This document shows positions 34,114 through 43,855 of a stretch of 64,000 bases of DNA, in pieces. Numbering within the stretch: the first letter of the stretch is position 1; each line of letters starts with the position of its first letter. Below the pieces are notes generated by a model, which searched no databases, was not told the DNA's origin, and saw nothing but the letters and a program-made list of their open reading frames with translations. Source of the stretch: Allohoeflea poritis (lineage in GTDB: Bacteria > Pseudomonadota > Alphaproteobacteria > Rhizobiales > Rhizobiaceae); assembly GCF_027889715.1 (NCBI RefSeq), contig NZ_JAPJZH010000005.1:124001-188000 (forward strand). The letters are read 5' to 3'. Both the position numbers and the translations under genes were made by a program.

Positions 34114-35271
34114 ATGCTGGAAGAGGCCCGGGAACGGACGAAAACGCTGCAGCACCGGATGCGGGAACGCGGCATTGCCAAGGCGATCTTCACCGATGAG
34201 AGCTCGATTGCCTATCTGGCCGGTTTCTGGGGCTATCTGGGTATCGAGTTCGGCCGGCCGACGATGCTGGTGGTCGATGCAAACGAACCGCCGGTGGTCA
34301 TAACGCCCCTGATGGAATCCGAAATGGTGGGCGCAATGACCTGGGTCGAAGACATCAGGGTGTGGGAGGATGCCGGCCAGCGCAGCTGGGGCCGCGCCCT
34401 TGGCGAGGCTGTCGGGGACAATCCGAAGCAGCTCTGGATCGAGCGCAATCACATGCCGGCCATCGTGCGCAATTATCTCGACGAGGCCTATGCCGGTTCC
34501 GAACTGTGCGATATCTCGCCCGTGCTTGGCGAAATGCGGATGATCAAGTCCGACTTCGAGATCGGGATCATGCGGCAGGCAGGGGCGATCGCCGGCGCCA
34601 TGATGGAGGCCGCGCATGGCTCGCTTGCGGAAGGGGCACATGAATATGAGTCGGCCATCGCCGTCATCGAAGCCGGCTCGCGTGCCGCGGCAATCTTCCT
34701 GACGGACCGGGGCTGGGACCGCTTCGTCTCGCCGATGATCCACAATCTGCAGATCCTGCAAAGCGGATCGGACACATCCATGGTCCACCGGCGTGCAAGC
34801 GTCAGGGCTTATGAGAAGTTCGACCCGGTCTATTTCTGTTTCTGCAACATGGCGCAGTTCAAGCAGTACAAGCTGGGCTTCGACCGCATGTTCCATATTG
34901 GCGGCGTCACGGACGAGGCGGCGCGTGTCCAGGAAGCCGCGATCGCGGCGCAGCAGGCGGCGATCGCCGCGATCCGGCCCGGCGTGGCGGCCGAAGACGT
35001 GGCGGCGGCGGCCAATGCGGTCTACCGCGATCGCGGCTATGAAACCGGCTATCGCACCGGGCGTTCCATCGGTGTGGCCTATCTCGAGGCACCGGAACTG
35101 AAGGCCGGGGACCGGACGGTCCTGAAACCGGGCATGACCTTCGCCGTCGATGGCGGCATCTCCGTCGACGGCGTGACGGCGGGGCGGATCGGGGATTCGG
35201 TGGTCGTTACCGAAAACGGTGCCGACTACATCACCGACTATCCCCGGACAATCCTTCTCAGCCACGGATAG
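34114..35271 (+). CDS. M24-fold (creatinase/ectoine hydrolase-like) protein lacking metal ligands
   Basis: A 385-residue pita-bread-fold protein with the creatinase-type N-domain (about 1-130) and the M24 domain (about 140-385). The usual metal ligands are all replaced: the two Asp of the DxG...SD motif by Cys/Gly (CFCNMAQ and LGFDRMF), the His of GHGIG by Arg (GRSIGVAY), and the two Glu by Asp and Gly (AVDGG and AGRIGDS). This is the state seen in metal-free creatinase and ectoine hydrolases rather than aminopeptidase P. The ATG at 34114 follows GGAG. The nitrilase gene starts 3 bp after its stop. Confidence 0.85.
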   Translation: MLEEARERTKTLQHRMRERGIAKAIFTDESSIAYLAGFWGYLGIEFGRPTMLVVDANEPPVVITPLMESEMVGAMTWVEDIRVWEDAGQRSWGRALGEAVGDNPKQLWIERNHMPAIVRNYLDEAYAGSELCDISPVLGEMRMIKSDFEIGIMRQAGAIAGAMMEAAHGSLAEGAHEYESAIAVIEAGSRAAAIFLTDRGWDRFVSPMIHNLQILQSGSDTSMVHRRASVRAYEKFDPVYFCFCNMAQFKQYKLGFDRMFHIGGVTDEAARVQEAAIAAQQAAIAAIRPGVAAEDVAAAANAVYRDRGYETGYRTGRSIGVAYLEAPELKAGDRTVLKPGMTFAVDGGISVDGVTAGRIGDSVVVTENGADYITDYPRTILLSHG

Positions 35272-35274
35272 GTC

Positions 35275-36072
35275 ATGCAGGAAATGCTCAATGTCGCGGT
35301 CGCCCAGAGCCCGGGCGCCCTCCACGGACCCGATGAGCGCCTGACCTGGCTCTCCGACACCGTGGAAGGTATCAAGGATCGCTCAGTCGACCTTCTCGTC
35401 CTGCCTGAACTCTTCCTGTGCGGCTACAATATCGGCGATGCGGTCGGCGAACGGGCCGAGAGACCCGACGGTCCCGCTTTTCGGAAGATCGGCCGGCTGG
35501 CGCGCGAAGGCGGCGTGGCGATTGCTTTCGGCTATGCGGAAGAAGCACAGGGACGGGTCTACAATTCTGCCGCCTGTATCGCGAAAGACGGATCCGTGGT
35601 CGGCACCCACCGCAAGCTGCTGCTTCCGCCCGGCTTCGAGAGCGATCATTTCGACCGCGGTTCGGACTGCTCCCTGTTCAGGCTCGGTGCGTTCAATGTC
35701 GCCTTCCTGATCTGCTATGACGCCGAGTTCCCGGAAGCCTTCCGCCGCGTCGCAGCGGCTGATCTCGTGCTTGTTCCGACAGCGCTTGCCGCTCAGTGGG
35801 GCGTGGTCGCGGAGCGGGTCATTCCGGCGCGGGCATTCGAGAACGGCGCTTTCGTGTGCTACGCGAATCATTGCGGCACGGAGAACGGCCTGAAATATCT
35901 CGGAAGCAGCTGCATCGTGGCGCCCGACGGCACCGACATGGCGCGCGCTGGCGACGCAGAGGCACTGATATCGGCGCAATTGCAGCGCAGCCGGGTCGGG
36001 CAGGCGCGAGAAAGGCTGCCCTATCACGCGGATCGTATGAAATTTCCCTGGGGTGTTACATCCGCGCTGTAA
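35275..36072 (+). CDS. Carbon-nitrogen hydrolase (nitrilase superfamily)
   Basis: A 265-residue amidase-type hydrolase with the Glu-Lys-Cys catalytic triad in order: Glu in LLVLPELFLCGYN, Lys in THRKLLLP and Cys in FLICYDAEFPE. Relatives cleave carbamoyl or simple amide bonds. It is transcribed with the M24 protein, so the two presumably act on successive C-N bonds of one nitrogenous substrate. Which substrate cannot be read from sequence. Confidence 0.88.
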   Translation: MQEMLNVAVAQSPGALHGPDERLTWLSDTVEGIKDRSVDLLVLPELFLCGYNIGDAVGERAERPDGPAFRKIGRLAREGGVAIAFGYAEEAQGRVYNSAACIAKDGSVVGTHRKLLLPPGFESDHFDRGSDCSLFRLGAFNVAFLICYDAEFPEAFRRVAAADLVLVPTALAAQWGVVAERVIPARAFENGAFVCYANHCGTENGLKYLGSSCIVAPDGTDMARAGDAEALISAQLQRSRVGQARERLPYHADRMKFPWGVTSAL

Positions 36073-36081
36073 TGCGGCGCA

Positions 36082-37656
36082 TCAGCGGTCCGAGATGATC
36101 TTGACCTCCTGCCCGACAGACAGGCTCGCTCCGGGCGAAAGCGCGTTCAATAACTTGAAAAGTTCGAGGCGCCGGTTTGTGCCGCGCATCCGCCCCGCGA
36201 CCGATGCGACCGTATCGCCGGCCTTCACGGTGTAGAGCCGAACCCTCAGGGGTTTCAGGGAGGCAACTTCCGACAAGGACATCTTGCGGAAGGAATTGCG
36301 GACGATCTGAGCGGTCGGCTCCAGATTCGGGCTGCCCTTGGGCGCGGCGGTCAGCAGCCGGTAAATCCGGTTCTTTACCCGGATGACGGTTACGTCGAAA
36401 TCCCATTTGCCGGCGGAGGCGCGTGCCGTGGCCGCATCCAGACCGTTAATCTTCAGCGGTCGGATCGTCGATGGCAGGAGGCCGCTGACCCAGCCGCTGG
36501 CGATGTAGTTGGTCAGCGGTGTGCGGCGTTTGTCGGTAACGCCGTCAAAACGGATCGCGATGTCGCCCGGACCCGTCGCCAGAACCGCCTGCGCCGTATT
36601 GTCGATCTGGAACCCCTTGGGGACGCTGAAACGTATCCCGAGATTGGGGTGAAGAAAGGTCAGGCCGCGCACATAGCCTTCGTTCGGACTGTCGCCATAG
36701 AGCAGGCCATCGACGCCCTTGAGATACATGTCGCGGTCGCGGACACCCGTTCCGGGCGGGCCGAAAGCACGCGCATGCCGTTCGGCCAACTCAAGCCGTT
36801 TCGGCGCATCCGGATGGCTGGAAAGAAAGTCGAGGCTCTGATCGGCATTGGCGTCTCCGGCGCGAAACTTGCTGTAAGCTTCCATCGAGCGCAGGAAACG
36901 GGCGGCGGCGTATGCGTCGAAACCGGCCTCGCCCAGCATCCGCACGCCGATCACGTCGGCTTCCAGTTCCTGCTGGCGCGAGAAGGCCGCGAGGCGCAAC
37001 TTGCTGCGGGCGATCACCTGCTGGCCGTCGATCTTGTTGGACAGCACTTCCGCGGCCACCCGGCTTGCCAGGATCTCCGCTTCCTCGGCGCGTTTGCGCT
37101 GCAGGCCGTGATTGGCGGTGACATGCGCCATTTCATGGGCGATGACGGCAGCGACCTCGGAGGAATCATTGGCAAGGGCCAGCAGGCCGCGCGTCACATA
37201 GAGATAACCGCCCGGCAGGGCGAATGCGTTGACGGCCGGTGAATTCAGGATGGTGATGCGGTAGGTCTGTTTCGGGTTCTCCGAAACCAGCGTCAGCGCG
37301 CCGACGATCCTGGCCAGCATCCGCTCGACTTTCGGATCGCTGAACTCGCCTCCGTAGCTGGCGACGATGCGCGGGTGTTCCTGGGCTCCGAGGCGGGCGC
37401 GGGGATCGTTCTTCTGCAACCGCTGAACCGTCTGCGGATTGTCGGACGGTCCGACCGTCGGCGAATAGGTTTCGTTGAGAAGCGTCTGGCAAGCGGCAAG
37501 CCCAAGGCACAGCAATCCCGTGCACACAATCCGCGCCACCGTTTTTCGCGGCGAATTGCGCCTTGGCGTCAAGCCGAGGGACCCGTCGATTTTATGCGCC
37601 TGTGAGATGAATCTGCGCCTTGTCGGTTCGCCGCACGTGAAACGGGTTGATGTCAT
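36082..37656 (-). CDS. M48 family metalloprotease lipoprotein with C-terminal LysM-like domain
   Basis: A 524-residue BepA/YfgC-like peptidase. A lipoprotein signal (CTGLLCLGLAAC) is followed by the M48 domain with the zinc motif HEMAH (in AAVIAHEMAHVTANHGLQ) and the third ligand Glu in QQELEADVIG. The last 55 residues (YTVKAGDTVASVAGRM to SVGQEVKI) resemble a LysM peptidoglycan-binding domain. It acts in the periplasm, probably in envelope protein quality control. The ATG at 37656 is used because the next one upstream (37734) overlaps thiQ. A TTG within about 30 codons of the lipobox is a possible shorter start. Confidence 0.88.
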   Translation of the reverse strand: MTSTRFTCGEPTRRRFISQAHKIDGSLGLTPRRNSPRKTVARIVCTGLLCLGLAACQTLLNETYSPTVGPSDNPQTVQRLQKNDPRARLGAQEHPRIVASYGGEFSDPKVERMLARIVGALTLVSENPKQTYRITILNSPAVNAFALPGGYLYVTRGLLALANDSSEVAAVIAHEMAHVTANHGLQRKRAEEAEILASRVAAEVLSNKIDGQQVIARSKLRLAAFSRQQELEADVIGVRMLGEAGFDAYAAARFLRSMEAYSKFRAGDANADQSLDFLSSHPDAPKRLELAERHARAFGPPGTGVRDRDMYLKGVDGLLYGDSPNEGYVRGLTFLHPNLGIRFSVPKGFQIDNTAQAVLATGPGDIAIRFDGVTDKRRTPLTNYIASGWVSGLLPSTIRPLKINGLDAATARASAGKWDFDVTVIRVKNRIYRLLTAAPKGSPNLEPTAQIVRNSFRKMSLSEVASLKPLRVRLYTVKAGDTVASVAGRMRGTNRRLELFKLLNALSPGASLSVGQEVKIISDR

Positions 37657-37702
37657 CAATGCCGCCTGGCCCGCAGAACAGGGCGATTCGGCGATTTTCG
37701 CC

Positions 37703-38422
37703 CTATTGTTCTCCCTGACCAAGATAATCGGCAAGACCTTTTACGTCGTCGCGCTCAAAAAAACCATCCGCCGGGCCGGTGGCGACGGTTCTGCCCTTGT
37801 CCAGGAATATGATCGTGTCTGCAATCGCGGCAGCCTCTTCGGGCTGGTGCGTGACGATCAATACGGTCATTCCTGTCTCGACCTGCAATTGGCGCACCAA
37901 TAACAGCATATCGCGGCGTAATCGAGGCCCCAGAGCGGCGAAGGGCTCGTCGAGCAGCAGGACCGGCCTGCGGCGCACGACGGCGCGGGCGATGGCGACG
38001 CGCTGGCGCTCGCCACCCGAAAGGCTGCCGGGCATGCGGGCTTCGAACCCGGCAAGTCCGACCCGGCTGAGCGCCTCGGTCACCAGCGCCCGGTCGGACG
38101 GATCCGTGGTCAGCCGGGGCCGGATGCCAAGGCTGACATTGGTGGCCACATCAAGATGCGAAAACAGATTGTTTTCCTGGAAAACCATCGTGACCGGCCG
38201 TTCGGACGGCTCGGCATCCGTAACATCGGCATTGCCGATGCTCAGCCGGCCGCCATCGGGCGTTTCAAAGCCGGCAATCAGGTTAAGCAGTGTCGATTTG
38301 CCGGCGCCGGAGGGGCCGATGATTGCGGCAATGGTTCCGGCCTCGACTTGCGTGTCGAATCGCATGTCAAAGGTCTCGCGCCTCAAAGTGACCGCGTCGA
38401 GTTTCAGCGTTTCACCGATCAT
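37703..38422 (-). CDS. thiQ: Thiamine ABC transporter ATP-binding protein
   Basis: A 239-residue ABC ATPase with Walker A GPSGAGKST near residue 35, the Q-loop VFQENNLFSHLDV, the LSGGERQRVAIARA signature and Walker B LLLDEPFAALGP. It energises thiamine / thiamine-phosphate uptake through ThiP. Its start overlaps the thiP stop in an ATGA, and a frame longer than this one runs on in the wrong reading of thiP. Confidence 0.94.
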   Translation of the reverse strand: MIGETLKLDAVTLRRETFDMRFDTQVEAGTIAAIIGPSGAGKSTLLNLIAGFETPDGGRLSIGNADVTDAEPSERPVTMVFQENNLFSHLDVATNVSLGIRPRLTTDPSDRALVTEALSRVGLAGFEARMPGSLSGGERQRVAIARAVVRRRPVLLLDEPFAALGPRLRRDMLLLVRQLQVETGMTVLIVTHQPEEAAAIADTIIFLDKGRTVATGPADGFFERDDVKGLADYLGQGEQ

Positions 38423-40053
38423 AGCTGGGCTCCGGCTGCCGCGCGCTGGCGTCCGCCATCGGCAAGCACCATGAGAAGCAGGCACACCAGCCCGAGCAGC
38501 AACGCGATCCCGGCGGCGTCGTCCGTCCTGTAGCTGCCCATGCGCTGCAAAAGCAGATAGGGCAGCGTGATGACGTCCTGGCTGCCGAACAGGGCGATGG
38601 CGCCGAGATCGCCGAGCGACAGCGCCATGGCGAAGGCGATCGCCAGCAGAAAGGCCCGGCGAAGGCCCGGCCAGTCGATGAGGATGAACCGGTTCAAACC
38701 GGATATGCCCAGCGATGCGGTCAGACGGGCCGTGCGGGCCATATGTGTCGTATGGGCGGGCTCCAGAACACGCACAACGAAGGGAAGCGCCATGAGCGCA
38801 TTGACGGCGATGACAATCAGCGGTGCGATGGCGAAGACATTCACGTGCCCGCGCAACAGAACGAACCAGCCGGCACCCAGCACGATGGGCGGCACGAGAA
38901 GCACCAGGCTCGAGCCGGAGGCGGCGGCCGCACGAAAGCCCCGCGCCCAGCCATGCCGTTGCTCCAGTGGCAGGGCGGCATAGCGTGCGCGGACCAGTGT
39001 CATCGCCATAATGACCGACAGAAACGCCGCGGCAATGGCGATCAACAGGCTGGTCGTGATGGCCCGCCACACGATCGTTTCGCCGAGCAGGCGGCCGAAA
39101 TCGGCAAGCAGACCGGCAATCGCGATTGAAACAAGCGGCGAGACCAGGAACAGCGCCGCAAGGACAATCAGGCCGAAATCGGCGAAAAACGCACCGGAGC
39201 CCCGCCCGGGGTGGCGCCGGATCGCATGACCGACGGTGGCGCCTTCCTCCGGCGCTCCGCCAAGCAGCGAAAGCGCCAGCAAGAGCGCCGCTGTCGAAGA
39301 CAATTGCAGGAGCGCCAGTATGACGGCGCGCTGCGGATCGAAGTCGAAGCGCAGTGCCTGGTAGATCGCCACTTCGATCGTTGTCGCGCCCGGGCCGCCG
39401 CCAAGCAGCAGGACCAGGGTGAAGCTGGTGATGCACAGCATGAAGACAAGGCCGCAGACCGGGGCCAGGTGGCTGCGCATGAAGGGCCACTCGATCAGCC
39501 GGAAGACGGTCCAGGGGCTGAGGCCGAGCTGCTCCGCGTTGCGCCACTGCTCGGACGGCACGCGCTCGAGCTGGGCGAGCAGCAGGCGGGCGGACAGCGG
39601 CATGTTGAAGAAGACATGCGCCAGCAGGATCCCGGCCAGCCCGTAAATGGAGACGGGCTGCTCCAGCCCGGCTGCTAGCAGCGCCGAGTTGACGATGCCC
39701 TGACGCCCCCAGATCTCGATCAATCCGAGGGCGGCAACGATCGGCGGCAGGCCGATGGGTACGGCCAGCAGGCGCAGGAGCCAGCGGCGGCCTAGGAAGG
39801 ATTGGCGGCGGGCAATTGCGCGCGCCAGCGGAATTGCGAAGGCCACCGAAAGAAAGGTCGACAAGACAGCCTGCAGCAGGGTGAATTGGGCGACTTTCCA
39901 GATATAGGCGGAAAACACCGGTCCGCCGTCGGCCGGAAGCGTTGCCGCCGCCAGCAACAGGGCCAGGACGGCAGCGCCGATCAGAAGCGCCATGCCGCCA
40001 AGGACGACACAGCCCGCACCGATGCTGAAACGCGTCTGCCGCCTGCCCAGCAT
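38419..40053 (-). CDS. thiP: Thiamine ABC transporter permease
   Basis: A 544-residue double permease with about twelve helices and two ABC permease EAA-type loops (EQLGLSPWTVFRLIEWPFMRSHL and LGISGLNRFILIDWPGLRRAF). This fused arrangement is the ThiP pattern. It forms an operon with thiB upstream (5-bp gap) and thiQ downstream (overlap), under the TPP riboswitch. Confidence 0.95.
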   Translation of the reverse strand: MLGRRQTRFSIGAGCVVLGGMALLIGAAVLALLLAAATLPADGGPVFSAYIWKVAQFTLLQAVLSTFLSVAFAIPLARAIARRQSFLGRRWLLRLLAVPIGLPPIVAALGLIEIWGRQGIVNSALLAAGLEQPVSIYGLAGILLAHVFFNMPLSARLLLAQLERVPSEQWRNAEQLGLSPWTVFRLIEWPFMRSHLAPVCGLVFMLCITSFTLVLLLGGGPGATTIEVAIYQALRFDFDPQRAVILALLQLSSTAALLLALSLLGGAPEEGATVGHAIRRHPGRGSGAFFADFGLIVLAALFLVSPLVSIAIAGLLADFGRLLGETIVWRAITTSLLIAIAAAFLSVIMAMTLVRARYAALPLEQRHGWARGFRAAAASGSSLVLLVPPIVLGAGWFVLLRGHVNVFAIAPLIVIAVNALMALPFVVRVLEPAHTTHMARTARLTASLGISGLNRFILIDWPGLRRAFLLAIAFAMALSLGDLGAIALFGSQDVITLPYLLLQRMGSYRTDDAAGIALLLGLVCLLLMVLADGGRQRAAAGAQL

Positions 40054-40058
40054 TCAGG

Positions 40059-41075
40059 TCAATTGCTCATGACCGCCAGCCACTCATCGACCCAGGCCTT
40101 GCGGTTTTCAGAAACCTCGTCGGGGCTGAACAAAAGTGTCTTGTCCGGCTGCACGAGTTCGCCGAAAGCGGCCGGAAGCGGCTCCGATGTCTTGCCCGCC
40201 GGGAACATCCAGTTGGTCGTCGGGATCGCGTTCTGGAAATCCGGTCCGGTCATGAATTCCAGGAACTGCCGGGCGAGCTCCTTGTTCTGCGAGGACTTCA
40301 CCAGTCCCGCCACCTCGATCTGCAGGTAATGACCTTCCTCGAAGGAAGCGGCCTGATAGCGGTCGGTGTCCTCGGCGACCATGTGGTAGGCCGGGGAGGT
40401 GGTGTAGGAAAGAACCATCGGCACCTCACCGGAGGTGAAAAGGCCGTAGGCCTCGGACCAGCCGGGCGTGACCGTCAGAACCCGTCGTTTCAGGCTCTCC
40501 CAGGCCTGCGGCGCCTCGTCGCCGTAGACGGCCTTGACCCACAGGAGCAGGCCGAGGCCCGGCGTCGAGGTGCGCGGATCCTGGATGGCGATCTTCTGGT
40601 TCGCATCGCCTTCGACCAACTCCCTGAGGCTTGCCGGCGGATTGTCCAGCGCATCCGTGTCGTAGACAACGGCGAAATAGCCGTAATCGTAAGGAACGAA
40701 GACGTCGTCGCTCCAGTTGCCGGGGACGGCGACATTCGACTGGTCGATGCCGCTTGGCTCGAACAGTCCGGTGTTTTTCGCCTCGGTGACGAGATTGGTG
40801 TCGAGGCCGAGCACAATGTCTGCCTTGGTCGCGTCACCCTCAAGTTTCAGCCGGTTCAGCAGGGCAACGCCGTCGGCGATGCCGACCCAGTTGAGTGTGC
40901 AGTCGCATTTGGCTTCGAAAGCCTCCTTGACCACGGGGCCGGGGCCCCATTCGGCCACGAAGCTGTCATAGGTATAGACCGTCAGTTCACGGTCATCGGC
41001 AAGTGCAACGGTCGCTGCGGATATGCCGGTCAATGCCGCAAGAGCAGCGGCAAGCAGAGTCGTTCTGGCGGGCAT
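40059..41075 (-). CDS. thiB: Thiamine ABC transporter substrate-binding protein
   Basis: A 338-residue periplasmic protein with signal peptide ([22 protein letters not shown]) and the ThiB family pattern: [60 protein letters not shown] and NWMFPAG. It binds thiamine and its phosphates. The ribosome site AAGGAGG is ideal. It leads the thiBPQ operon, with a TPP riboswitch 50 bp upstream. Confidence 0.96.
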   Translation of the reverse strand: MPARTTLLAAALAALTGISAATVALADDRELTVYTYDSFVAEWGPGPVVKEAFEAKCDCTLNWVGIADGVALLNRLKLEGDATKADIVLGLDTNLVTEAKNTGLFEPSGIDQSNVAVPGNWSDDVFVPYDYGYFAVVYDTDALDNPPASLRELVEGDANQKIAIQDPRTSTPGLGLLLWVKAVYGDEAPQAWESLKRRVLTVTPGWSEAYGLFTSGEVPMVLSYTTSPAYHMVAEDTDRYQAASFEEGHYLQIEVAGLVKSSQNKELARQFLEFMTGPDFQNAIPTTNWMFPAGKTSEPLPAAFGELVQPDKTLLFSPDEVSENRKAWVDEWLAVMSN

Positions 41076-41124
41076 GTGCGCCTCCTTCGTTTGAACTCTT
41101 CGGGAAAAAGGCGCTTTGCGGCGT

Positions 41125-41212
41125 CTAATCCCTCCGCCGGTACGAGCCGGATCAGGTTCTTCGGGTTGGCATGAGCCTCTCAGCCGTCCGCACGCGCGGC
41201 CGGCACCCCGTT
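41125..41212 (-). promoter_or_regulatory. TPP (THI-box) riboswitch upstream of thiB
   Basis: The minus strand has all THI-box landmarks in order: GGGGTGCC (41209-41202), GGCTGAGA, ACCCGAAGAACCTGATCCGG and GCGGAGGGATTAG (to about 41125). These form the two arms that bind thiamine pyrophosphate. In proteobacteria the usual effect is to shut down translation of thiB when TPP is plentiful. It lies between divergent thiB and thiN. Confidence 0.97.
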
Positions 41213-41284
41213 AGAGCGACAACCGTCTTAGTCCGGCTGTTCGGCGCTGGCAAGTGCGGAAAAAGCTGCTATGTGCTTCCGGCA

Positions 41285-41938
41285 ATGCACACAGAGACGA
41301 CATTTCTGATCCTGCTCGGCGGGAATCTGGAGATCACGGCGCGGCTGCGTGATCAGATCGCCGGCGCGCGGGTGATCGCCGCCGACGGCGGAATGCTCCA
41401 TGCGCGCGATTTGAAGCTCGATCCGGAAATGTGGGTCGGCGATTTCGATTCCTCGCCCCCGGACTTGCAGGACCGGTGGCCGCATACACCGCGCAAGCCG
41501 TTTCCGGCCGAAAAGAACCTGACCGATGGCGAGTTGGCCGTCGAAGAGGCGCTGGCGCTCGGGGCGCGGCGGATCATCCTTGCGGGCGCGCTCGGCGGCG
41601 AGCGCAGCGACCATGCCTTCTTTCACATGGTTCTGGCCTGTGCGCTCAAGGCCCGCGGCATCGACGTATTGCTGACATCGGGATCGGAAGAAGGATGGCC
41701 GCTCGGCGCGGGATCGCGCACTTTCGATCTGCCGCCCGCGTCGCTGTTTTCCATCCTCAATTTCGGCAACGTCTCGGCGCTTGATATCGAGGGCGCGCGC
41801 TATCGTCTCGAAGACTACGATCTTGAATTCGGTTCCTCCCGGACGATATCCAATGTCGCGGAGGGGCCGGTGACGGTGACGCTCGGCTCAGGAACCGCGC
41901 TGTTGCTGGCGCGCCCGTTCGATCTTTCGGGTGAATGA
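41285..41938 (+). CDS. thiN: Thiamine diphosphokinase
   Basis: A 217-residue enzyme that transfers pyrophosphate from ATP to thiamine. It shows the ADGG motif (IAADGGMLHA), the WVGDFDSSPP aspartates, the KNLTDGELAVEEAL segment and GALGGERSDHAFFH. The ATG at 41285 is used; upstream in-frame sequence overlaps the riboswitch. It is divergent from thiBPQ, so salvage and pyrophosphorylation of thiamine are linked. The ABC-F gene follows 3 bp later. Confidence 0.93.
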   Translation: MHTETTFLILLGGNLEITARLRDQIAGARVIAADGGMLHARDLKLDPEMWVGDFDSSPPDLQDRWPHTPRKPFPAEKNLTDGELAVEEALALGARRIILAGALGGERSDHAFFHMVLACALKARGIDVLLTSGSEEGWPLGAGSRTFDLPPASLFSILNFGNVSALDIEGARYRLEDYDLEFGSSRTISNVAEGPVTVTLGSGTALLLARPFDLSGE

Positions 41939-41941
41939 GCC

Positions 41942-43765
41942 ATGGCGCCGCCGATCCTCAAGCTTGACGATATCCATCTGACATTCGGCGGCACGCCGTT
42001 GCTGGATGGCGCCGCGCTTCAGATCGAGGCCGGCGACCGTATCTGCCTGGTCGGCCGCAACGGATCGGGCAAATCGACGCTGATGAAAATCGCCGCCGGC
42101 ATTGTCGAGCCGCAAGCAGGAACCGTGTTCACGCATCCGGCCACGACGGTTCGCTATCTGGAGCAGGTGCCCGATTTCGAGGGCCACGCAACCGTCCGCG
42201 CCTATGCCGAGGCGGGTCTCGGCCCGGGCGACGATCCGCACCGGGTGAGCTACCTTCTGGAGCATCTCGGTCTTTCGGGCGACGAGAACCCGGACAATCT
42301 CTCGGGCGGCGAGGCACGCCGTGCGGCGCTGGTGCGCGTGCTTGCGCCGCAGCCGGACGTGCTGCTGCTTGACGAGCCGACAAACCATCTCGACCTGCCG
42401 GCGATCGAATGGCTTGAGAAAGAGCTGGCGCGGGGCCGTGGCGCTCTGGTCGTCATCTCCCATGACCGGCGCTTCCTGGAAAATGTCTCGCGCGCAACCG
42501 TCTGGCTTGACCGGGGCATGGCCCGGCGCCTCGACCAGGGCTTTGCGGGTTTCGAGGCGTGGCGCGACAAGGTCCTCGAAGAGGAGGAGCGCGAGCAGCA
42601 CAAGCTCGGTCGCGCAATCGTGCGCGAAGAGCACTGGCTGCGATACGGCGTCACGGCGCGGCGCAAGCGCAATATGCGACGATTGTCCGAACTCAAGGAC
42701 ATGCGGGCGCGTTTTCGCGGCCATCGGGGGCCGGAGGGCACGATCGAGGCCACGGCCGCAACGGCGCGCGATTCGGGCAAGCTGGTCATCGAAGCGCAAA
42801 CCATCGAAAAATCCTTCGGCGGGCGCAAGATCGTCGCGGATTTCTCGATGCGCATTCATCGCGGCGACCGCATTGGTCTGGTCGGTCCCAATGGTGCCGG
42901 CAAGACGACGCTGCTTAAATTGCTGACCGGTGAACTCGCACCGGATGCCGGAACGGTGCGGCTGGGAGCCAATCTCGAAATCACCACGCTCGACCAGCGG
43001 CGCTCGGCGCTCGACCCGGACGAGACGCTGGAGCATTTCCTGACGGACGGTCGCGGCAGTTCGCTGATCGTCGACGGTCAGCAGCGGCATGTCACCGGCT
43101 ACATGAAGGATTTCCTGTTTCAGCCGGAACAGGCGCGCACCCCGATCCGCGAGCTTTCGGGCGGCGAGCGCGCGCGGCTGATCCTTGCCCGCAACCTGGC
43201 GAAGCCCGCCAACCTGATCGTGCTCGACGAGCCGACCAACGATCTCGACATGGAAACGCTGGATCTGTTGCAGGAGATCGTCTCCGGCTTCGCCGGTACC
43301 GTGATCCTGGTCAGCCACGACCGCGATTTCCTCGATCGCACGGTGACCTCGACCATCGCGCCGGCCAACACCGATGCACCGGACGGGCGCTGGATTGTCT
43401 ATGCCGGCGGCTACAGCGACATGCTCGCGCAGAATAAGCAGACCGGTACGGTTTCTGCCGAAAAACCGAAACGCGAAAAGGCGGCGGCCGCAAAGAATGC
43501 GAAAGCGCCGCCGCCAAGGAACAAGCTTTCCTACAAGCAGAAATTCGCGCTCGAGACGCTGCCGCAGAAATTGCAGGAGGCCGAGACAAGAGCGGAAGCA
43601 TTGGAAGCCCGCATGGCCGATGCGGATCTGTTTTCCCGCGATCCGGACGGTTTCCAGCGCCTGGCGGATGAGCTGTCGGGCCTGCGCGCGCGCATTACGG
43701 CCATGGAAGAGGAGTGGCTGGAGCTGGAAATGCTGCGCGAGGAACTTGAAAAAGATGCGTCCTGA
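41942..43765 (+). CDS. ABC-F family ATPase (Uup-like)
   Basis: A 607-residue soluble protein with two ABC domains and no membrane part. Walker A copies are GRNGSGKST near 36 and GPNGAGKTT near 320; signatures are LSGGEARR and LSGGERARL. The linker and the C-terminal coiled coil (about residues 525-605, KLQEAETRAEALEARMAD onwards) place it with Uup. Such proteins act on ribosomes or branched nucleic acids. Confidence 0.92.
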   Translation: MAPPILKLDDIHLTFGGTPLLDGAALQIEAGDRICLVGRNGSGKSTLMKIAAGIVEPQAGTVFTHPATTVRYLEQVPDFEGHATVRAYAEAGLGPGDDPHRVSYLLEHLGLSGDENPDNLSGGEARRAALVRVLAPQPDVLLLDEPTNHLDLPAIEWLEKELARGRGALVVISHDRRFLENVSRATVWLDRGMARRLDQGFAGFEAWRDKVLEEEEREQHKLGRAIVREEHWLRYGVTARRKRNMRRLSELKDMRARFRGHRGPEGTIEATAATARDSGKLVIEAQTIEKSFGGRKIVADFSMRIHRGDRIGLVGPNGAGKTTLLKLLTGELAPDAGTVRLGANLEITTLDQRRSALDPDETLEHFLTDGRGSSLIVDGQQRHVTGYMKDFLFQPEQARTPIRELSGGERARLILARNLAKPANLIVLDEPTNDLDMETLDLLQEIVSGFAGTVILVSHDRDFLDRTVTSTIAPANTDAPDGRWIVYAGGYSDMLAQNKQTGTVSAEKPKREKAAAAKNAKAPPPRNKLSYKQKFALETLPQKLQEAETRAEALEARMADADLFSRDPDGFQRLADELSGLRARITAMEEEWLELEMLREELEKDAS

Positions 43766-43855
43766 GCCAGTTCCGGCGTAACGCTTCGCAAGAACTGTTC
43801 CCATTTGAACAAAACCCGCCTAATGTCCCGGCGAAATCATGCGAGAGACAAAAAT

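Noticed and set aside
38423-39547. A long N-terminal extension of thiQ
   Set aside because: It is the wrong reading frame of thiP. The ATG at 38422 gives the normal ThiQ length and overlaps the thiP stop in the usual ATGA.
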